From Pleomorphomonas carboxyditropha (GTDB taxonomy: Bacteria > Pseudomonadota > Alphaproteobacteria > Rhizobiales > Pleomorphomonadaceae), in the NCBI RefSeq assembly GCF_002770725.1, contig NZ_NQVN01000015.1, positions 55,620-119,619 of the forward strand: a stretch of 64,000 bases of DNA. Reading direction: 5' to 3'. Positions 59,493 to 64,000 of the stretch are shown piece after piece. A model generated the notes under the pieces. It was not told the origin of the DNA, did not search any database, and was given only the letters and a program-made list of their open reading frames with translations. Each line of letters begins with the position of its first letter. The first letter of the stretch is position 1. The translations under genes and the position numbers were made by a program.

Positions 59493-59588
59493 GCATCGGA
59501 CCGAAAAGTGGAATCCGGTTTTCGGGAAATCCGATGCAGTAACAAGATACTAGATCATCATGCGTCCGTCAGGACCGCATGATCTAGT
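59493..59588. repeat. Nested palindromic intergenic repeat after nikO
   Basis: GCATCGGA (59493-59500) pairs with TCCGATGC (59530-59537) around an inner CCGAAAA/TTTTCGG pair (59501-59507 with 59519-59525). A second hairpin, ACTAGATCA...ATGCG with CGCATGATCTAGT (59549-59588), follows. The first matches, from memory, a repeat common between genes of Hyphomicrobiales. It may act as the shared 3' end of nikO and the convergent LacI-type gene. Confidence 0.7.
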
Positions 59589-60594
59589 CCACCGGCTCGT
59601 CGACGAGGCCGGTCACCGGCGCCGTCGAGCCGCGCACGATCAGCCGGCCGGACAGCATCACCTTGCGGGCCGGCGCCTTCGGCGCCCTGAGCCGGTCGAA
59701 CAGCAGCGTCATCGCCATGCGGCCGATGTCGCCGACCGGCTGCTCGATGACCGTGAGGCCCGGCCCGACCAGTTCCGACCATGTCTCGTTGTCGAAGCCG
59801 GCGATGGCGACGTCGTCGGGCGTCCTGAGCCCAAGCCGCCGCATCGCCTTGACCACGCCGAGCAGTATCGCGCTGCTCGAAGCGATGACGCCGTCCGGCC
59901 GGTCGGGACGGGAAAACACCTTGACGATCTCGCGCTCGGCCGCCTCGGCGTTGGGCGGCACGAAGAAGGCCTCGGACGACAGGCCGAGCGCGGCGGTGGC
60001 CGTGAGGTAGCCGAGGTGGCGGTCGACCGCCGTCGACGAGGTGTTGCCGAACAGGCCGACGATACGGCCGCGGCCGATGGTATGAAGGTGACGGACCAGC
60101 GTCGCCGTCGCCTGCTGATTGTCGAGAACGACGCTGTCGTGTCGGCCGACCGGCCCGCCGCGGTCGACCAGCACCACCGGAAACGGCGGATCCTCGTCGG
60201 CCAGCCGTTCGAGGCTGCCGCGAGTCGGCGACCAGATGAGGCCGGTGACGCGCTCCTCTTCCATCAGGCGCAGGTACATCGCCTCGCGCTCGGCGCTCTC
60301 GTCGGTGTTGCAGAGAATGACGCGCAGGCCGGAACGATAGGCCTCGTCCTCGACCACCCGGCTCAATGCGGTGAAGAACGGGCTGCGGATGTCGGCCACC
60401 ATGAGGCCGATGGTCTGGGAGTGCTGCGAGCGCAGCCGGCGGGCCGAAAGATTGGGCCGATAGCCGGTGGCGGCGATAGCTTTCTCCACCCGCTCGCGCA
60501 GCTCCGGGCTGACCGGGCCGTTGCCGAACACCCGCGACACGGTAGCCACCGACACACCGGCCCTCTGGGCCACGTCCTTGATACTAACCGCCAT
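59584..60594 (-). CDS. LacI family transcriptional regulator
   Basis: The 336-residue regulator has the N-terminal helix-turn-helix (IKDVAQRAGVSVATVSRVF), the hinge RPNLSARRLRSQ and a periplasmic-binding-protein-like sensor domain (QTIGLMVADIRSPFF, VAIAGFDNETWSE). Effector unknown, probably a sugar or derivative. It is divergent from adhE and converges with nikO; control of adhE or of itself is possible. Confidence 0.9.
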   Translation of the reverse strand: MAVSIKDVAQRAGVSVATVSRVFGNGPVSPELRERVEKAIAATGYRPNLSARRLRSQHSQTIGLMVADIRSPFFTALSRVVEDEAYRSGLRVILCNTDESAEREAMYLRLMEEERVTGLIWSPTRGSLERLADEDPPFPVVLVDRGGPVGRHDSVVLDNQQATATLVRHLHTIGRGRIVGLFGNTSSTAVDRHLGYLTATAALGLSSEAFFVPPNAEAAEREIVKVFSRPDRPDGVIASSSAILLGVVKAMRRLGLRTPDDVAIAGFDNETWSELVGPGLTVIEQPVGDIGRMAMTLLFDRLRAPKAPARKVMLSGRLIVRGSTAPVTGLVDEPVD

Positions 60595-60989
60595 TTTTCA
60601 AAGGCCCCATGACCTCGCGCCGATTTCCCGATGGCGTCCTCCTCGCCCTCCGAAACCACTGAAAAGGATTACATGAGGCTTGCTCAGCCGCACCAATTTG
60701 AAATCAGTAGTTTTTCTGATAAAATTCACCGGTGCGTTGGCGACCCCCGGGAGGCAAGCGGGCCAATTCCCTGAAGCTGGCGGATTTCACCTTTTCTATC
60801 AACGCCCTTAAGAAGAATTTTGGTCAGTCTGTAGTACCACTACGCATTGGAAACTTAATCGGTTCAAGGCTTGACCATTGGACTGAAAACGATCCCATAT
60901 GCATCGGGACACAATAAAGCGGACCCTCGAAAAGGTCCTCCACAACCGCCTCGCCTTCGGGACGAATGCTTGGAAGACAGGAGAAGAAC
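60595..60989. promoter_or_regulatory. 395-bp divergent region between the LacI-type gene and adhE
   Basis: No gene is supported here; a 61-codon frame at 60732-60917 looks accidental. The region is AT-richer than its surroundings. It contains the palindromes CACCGGTG (60727-60734) and TCAAG-G-CTTGA (60864-60874), the latter overlapping TTGACC (60871-60876), a possible -35 of adhE, and ATCAG-N8-CTGAT (60703-60720). Any of these could bind the LacI-type regulator. No FNR/FixK box is clear. Confidence 0.4.
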
Positions 60990-63668
60990 ATGCCAATCAA
61001 TAGCCCGGCTGATCTCGACGCGCTGGTATCCCGCGTCAAGCGCGCCCAGCAGATCTATGCGACGTTCTCCCAGGAGCAGGTCGATCTGATCTTCCGCCAG
61101 GCCGCCTTCGCCGCCGCCGCCGCCCGCATTCCGCTCGCCATGCAGGCGGCCGAAGAGACCGGCATGGGCGTGGTGGAAGACAAGGTCATCAAGAACCACT
61201 TCGCTTCCGAGTACATCTACAACAAGTACAAGGAAGAGAAGACCTGCGGCGTGCTGGAGGTCGACGACCTCGGCGGCACCATCACCATCGCCGAGCCGAT
61301 CGGCCTGATCTGCGGCATCGTGCCGACCACCAACCCGACGTCGACCGCCATCTTCAAGGCGCTGATCAGCCTGAAGACCCGCAACGGCATCGTCTTCTCC
61401 CCCCATCCGCGCGCCAAGAAGTCGACCTGCGCCGCCGCCAAGCTGGTGCTTGACGCCGCCGTCGCCGCCGGCGCCCCGGCCGACATCATCGGCTGGATCG
61501 ACACGCCGTCCGTCGAGCTCTCCAACGCCCTGATGCGTCACCCCGACGTCAACCTGATCCTGGCCACCGGTGGTCCGGCCATGGTGAAGGCGGCCTACTC
61601 CTCCGGCAAGCCCGCCATCGGCGTCGGCGCCGGCAATGCGCCGGTGGTCATCGACGAGTTCGGCGACATCAAGCGCGCCGTCGCCTCGATCCTGATGTCC
61701 AAGACCTTCGACAACGGCATGATCTGCGCCTCCGAGCAGGCGGTGATCGCCGTCGACAGCGTCTACGACGCGGTCCGCGAGCGCTTCCAGAGCCACGGCG
61801 GCTACATCCTCTCGGGCAACGAGCTCGGCGCGGTGCGCAACGTCGTGTTCCCCGGCGGCCATCTGTCTCCGGACGTCGTCGGCCAGTCGGCCGTCAAGAT
61901 CGCCGCCTCCGCCGGCATCGCCGTTCCCGCCGACACCAAGATCCTGATCGGCGAGGTCGACAGCGTCGAGGAGAGCGAGCCCTTCGCCCACGAGAAGCTG
62001 TCGCCGACGCTCGCCCTCTACCGTCGTCCGGACTTCGAGGCCGCCGTCGACGCCGCCGCCGCGCTGGTCGCCCTCGGCGGTATCGGCCATACCTCGGTGC
62101 TCTACACCGACCAGGACCGTCACCAGGACCGCGTCGCCGCTTTCGGCGACAAGATGAAGACGGCCCGTATCCTCATCAACTCGCCGTCCGCCCTCGGCGG
62201 CATCGGTGACCTCTACAACTTCAACCTGGCGCCGTCTCTGACGCTCGGTTGCGGCAGCTGGGGTGGCAACTCGATCTCCGACAACGTCGGTCCGAAGCAC
62301 CTCATCAACCGCAAGACCGTCGCGAAGCGAGCCGAAAACATGCTCTGGCACAAGCTCCCCAAGTCCATCTACTTCCGCCGCGGCGCCATCGCCGAAGCGT
62401 TCAAGGACCTCGAGGGCAAGAAGCGCGCGCTGGTGGTCACCGACCGCTTCCTGTTCCTCAACGGCTATGCCGACGGCGTCATCGAGCTCTTGAAGTCCCA
62501 CGGCATGGACGTCGAGACCTATTATGACGTCGAGGCCGATCCGACGCTCTCCGCCGTCCGCAAGGGCACCGAGCGCGCCGTTTCCTTCAAGCCGGACGTG
62601 ATCATTGCCTTCGGCGGCGGCTCGGCCATGGACGCGGCCAAGATCATGTGGGTGATGTACGAGCATCCGGAAGTACACTTCGAGGACCTGGCGCTGCGCT
62701 TCATGGACATCCGCAAGCGCATCTACAAGTTCCCGAAGCTGGGCATCAAGGCCGAGCTGGTGGCCATTCCGACCACCTCCGGCACCGGTTCGGAAGTGAC
62801 GCCGTTCGCCGTCGTCACCGACGACTCGACGGGCATGAAGTATCCGCTCGCCGACTACGAGCTGACGCCCAACATGGCCATCGTCGACGCCAACTTCGTC
62901 ATGAACATGCCGAAGTCGCTGACCGCCTTCGGCGGTATCGACGCCGTCACCCATGCCCTGGAGGCCTATGCCTCGGTGCTGGCCAACGAGTATTCCGACG
63001 GCCAGGCGCTGCAGGCGCTGAAGCTGCTCAAGGAATACCTGCCGGCCGCCTACAAGGAAGGCGCCAACGATCCGATCGCCCGCGAGAAGGTGCATAACGG
63101 CGCCACCATCGCCGGCATCGCCTTCGCCAATGCCTTCCTCGGCGTCTGCCACTCCATGGCCCACAAGCTCGGCGCGGCCTTCCACCTGCCGCACGGCCTG
63201 TCGAACGCGCTCTTGATCGCCAACGTGATCCGCTACAACGCCACCAACAACCCGACCAAGCAGACGGCCTTCTCGCAGTATGACCGTCCGAAGGCCCGGG
63301 CCCGTTACGGCGAGATCGCCACGCACCTCGGCCTGCATGCCGAGCGCACCCAGCAGCGGGTCGACAACCTGATCGCCTGGGTCGAAGAGCTGAAGAAGCA
63401 GCTCGACATCCCGGCGTCGATCCAGGCGGCGGGCGTGCCGGAGGCGGAGTTCCTCGCCAAGGTCGACAAGATCGCCGTCGAGGCGTTCGACGATCAGTGC
63501 ACCGGCGCCAACCCGCGCTTCCCGCTGATCTCCGAGCTGAAGGCCATTCTGGTCGACAGCTACTACGGCCGGGCCTATGTCGAGCCGACCGAGCGCACCG
63601 AGACGGTGGAGGCGGCTCAGCCCGTCGAGGCGGTCAAGCCCGCCAAGGGTCGCAAGGCGGCCGAATAA
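60990..63668 (+). CDS. adhE: Bifunctional acetaldehyde-CoA/alcohol dehydrogenase
   Basis: The 892-residue fermentation enzyme reduces acetyl-CoA to acetaldehyde and then ethanol, regenerating NAD. The N-terminal aldehyde dehydrogenase half has its catalytic Cys at about 246 (GMICASEQAV); the C-terminal iron-dependent alcohol dehydrogenase half has the ligands in GGIDAVTHALEAY and CHSMAHKLGAAFHLPHG. The chain ends in an Ala/Lys-rich tail as in E. coli AdhE, which it resembles closely from memory. The ATG at 60990 follows AGGAGA. A terminator follows. Confidence 0.96.
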   Translation: MPINSPADLDALVSRVKRAQQIYATFSQEQVDLIFRQAAFAAAAARIPLAMQAAEETGMGVVEDKVIKNHFASEYIYNKYKEEKTCGVLEVDDLGGTITIAEPIGLICGIVPTTNPTSTAIFKALISLKTRNGIVFSPHPRAKKSTCAAAKLVLDAAVAAGAPADIIGWIDTPSVELSNALMRHPDVNLILATGGPAMVKAAYSSGKPAIGVGAGNAPVVIDEFGDIKRAVASILMSKTFDNGMICASEQAVIAVDSVYDAVRERFQSHGGYILSGNELGAVRNVVFPGGHLSPDVVGQSAVKIAASAGIAVPADTKILIGEVDSVEESEPFAHEKLSPTLALYRRPDFEAAVDAAAALVALGGIGHTSVLYTDQDRHQDRVAAFGDKMKTARILINSPSALGGIGDLYNFNLAPSLTLGCGSWGGNSISDNVGPKHLINRKTVAKRAENMLWHKLPKSIYFRRGAIAEAFKDLEGKKRALVVTDRFLFLNGYADGVIELLKSHGMDVETYYDVEADPTLSAVRKGTERAVSFKPDVIIAFGGGSAMDAAKIMWVMYEHPEVHFEDLALRFMDIRKRIYKFPKLGIKAELVAIPTTSGTGSEVTPFAVVTDDSTGMKYPLADYELTPNMAIVDANFVMNMPKSLTAFGGIDAVTHALEAYASVLANEYSDGQALQALKLLKEYLPAAYKEGANDPIAREKVHNGATIAGIAFANAFLGVCHSMAHKLGAAFHLPHGLSNALLIANVIRYNATNNPTKQTAFSQYDRPKARARYGEIATHLGLHAERTQQRVDNLIAWVEELKKQLDIPASIQAAGVPEAEFLAKVDKIAVEAFDDQCTGANPRFPLISELKAILVDSYYGRAYVEPTERTETVEAAQPVEAVKPAKGRKAAE

Positions 63669-63684
63669 ATAGCGAAAACCGGCG

Positions 63685-63719
63685 AACGGAGGCGGGGCGA
63701 CCCGCCTCCGTTTTGCTTT
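63685..63719 (+). terminator. Intrinsic terminator of adhE
   Basis: The stem CGGAGGCGGG (63687-63696) and CCCGCCTCCG (63701-63710), extended by AA/TT pairs, has a GCGA tetraloop and is followed by TTTTGCTTT. It starts 17 bp after the adhE stop. Confidence 0.92.
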
Positions 63720-63804
63720 CGGACGCCTTCACACCTTCTGAAGTGACAACCGAAAACCACCGGCGTACACCGATGCCGTCCGGTTTCCGGGGCGGTTCTC
63801 GTGA

Positions 63805-64000
<196 letters not shown>

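Noticed and set aside
60732..60917. 61-codon frame before adhE
   Set aside because: No ribosome site and no family resemblance; it lies in a likely promoter region.

Overview
The window is about 64 kb of GC-rich chromosome from an alphaproteobacterium. The full complex I operon (nuoA to nuoN) runs into birA and an RNase J gene, nuoE carries the C-terminal extension common in this class, and the order rlpA, dacF-like, tmk, holB, metG is also usual there. Together with a nested palindrome of the kind common between Hyphomicrobiales (Rhizobiales) genes, this points to that order. A long E. coli-like AdhE and an ECF nickel importer suggest a facultatively anaerobic member. Pleomorphomonadaceae would fit, but that is inference: no rRNA gene or other marker is present to prove it. 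I saw no tRNA, rRNA, CRISPR array, insertion sequence or prophage.

Layout. 1-6109: a DUF2182 membrane protein cut by the window edge, a repeat-bearing OmpA-family protein, a lipid A-type acyltransferase, an AEC permease and a TadG-like von Willebrand factor A protein. 6230-24145 (minus strand): nuoABCDEFGH, a small membrane-protein gene, nuoIJKLMN, birA and rnj, tightly packed and partly overlapping. 24391-29884 (plus): ilvA, an RDD membrane protein, bpt, cysK, an alanyl-tRNA editing protein and sseA. 29824-34529: a DUF502 membrane protein, a SPOR-like membrane protein, a small lipoprotein, rimO and a four-EF-hand protein. 34586-39288 (minus): an unusual M20 hydrolase, an allantoate amidohydrolase-like protein and uraD (purine breakdown, with overlapping ends), followed by ribD and nrdR. 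39346-43349: a GNAT acetyltransferase, wrbA, a luciferase-like monooxygenase, a 62-residue ORF and an FAD oxidoreductase.

43542-53525 (minus): metG, holB, tmk, a DacF-like protein that has lost all three penicillin-binding motifs, rlpA, parC, a YbaK-type deacylase and an alpha/beta hydrolase. 53683-59491 (plus): a cysteine-rich protein and a DUF2325 protein, then nikR and the nickel importer nikKMLQO, with a perfect NikR-type operator (GTATGA-N16-TCATAC) just before nikK. 59584-64000: a LacI-family regulator divergent from adhE, a strong terminator, and the first 42 codons of a glyceraldehyde-3-phosphate dehydrogenase gene.

The points most worth following are the DacF-like pseudoenzyme in a cell-envelope and replication operon, the nickel-linked cysteine-rich/DUF2325 gene pair, the M20 hydrolase with altered metal ligands in the purine cluster, and the AdhE that resembles the gammaproteobacterial enzyme. 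All names come from reading motifs and from memory of the families; no database search or alignment was run.
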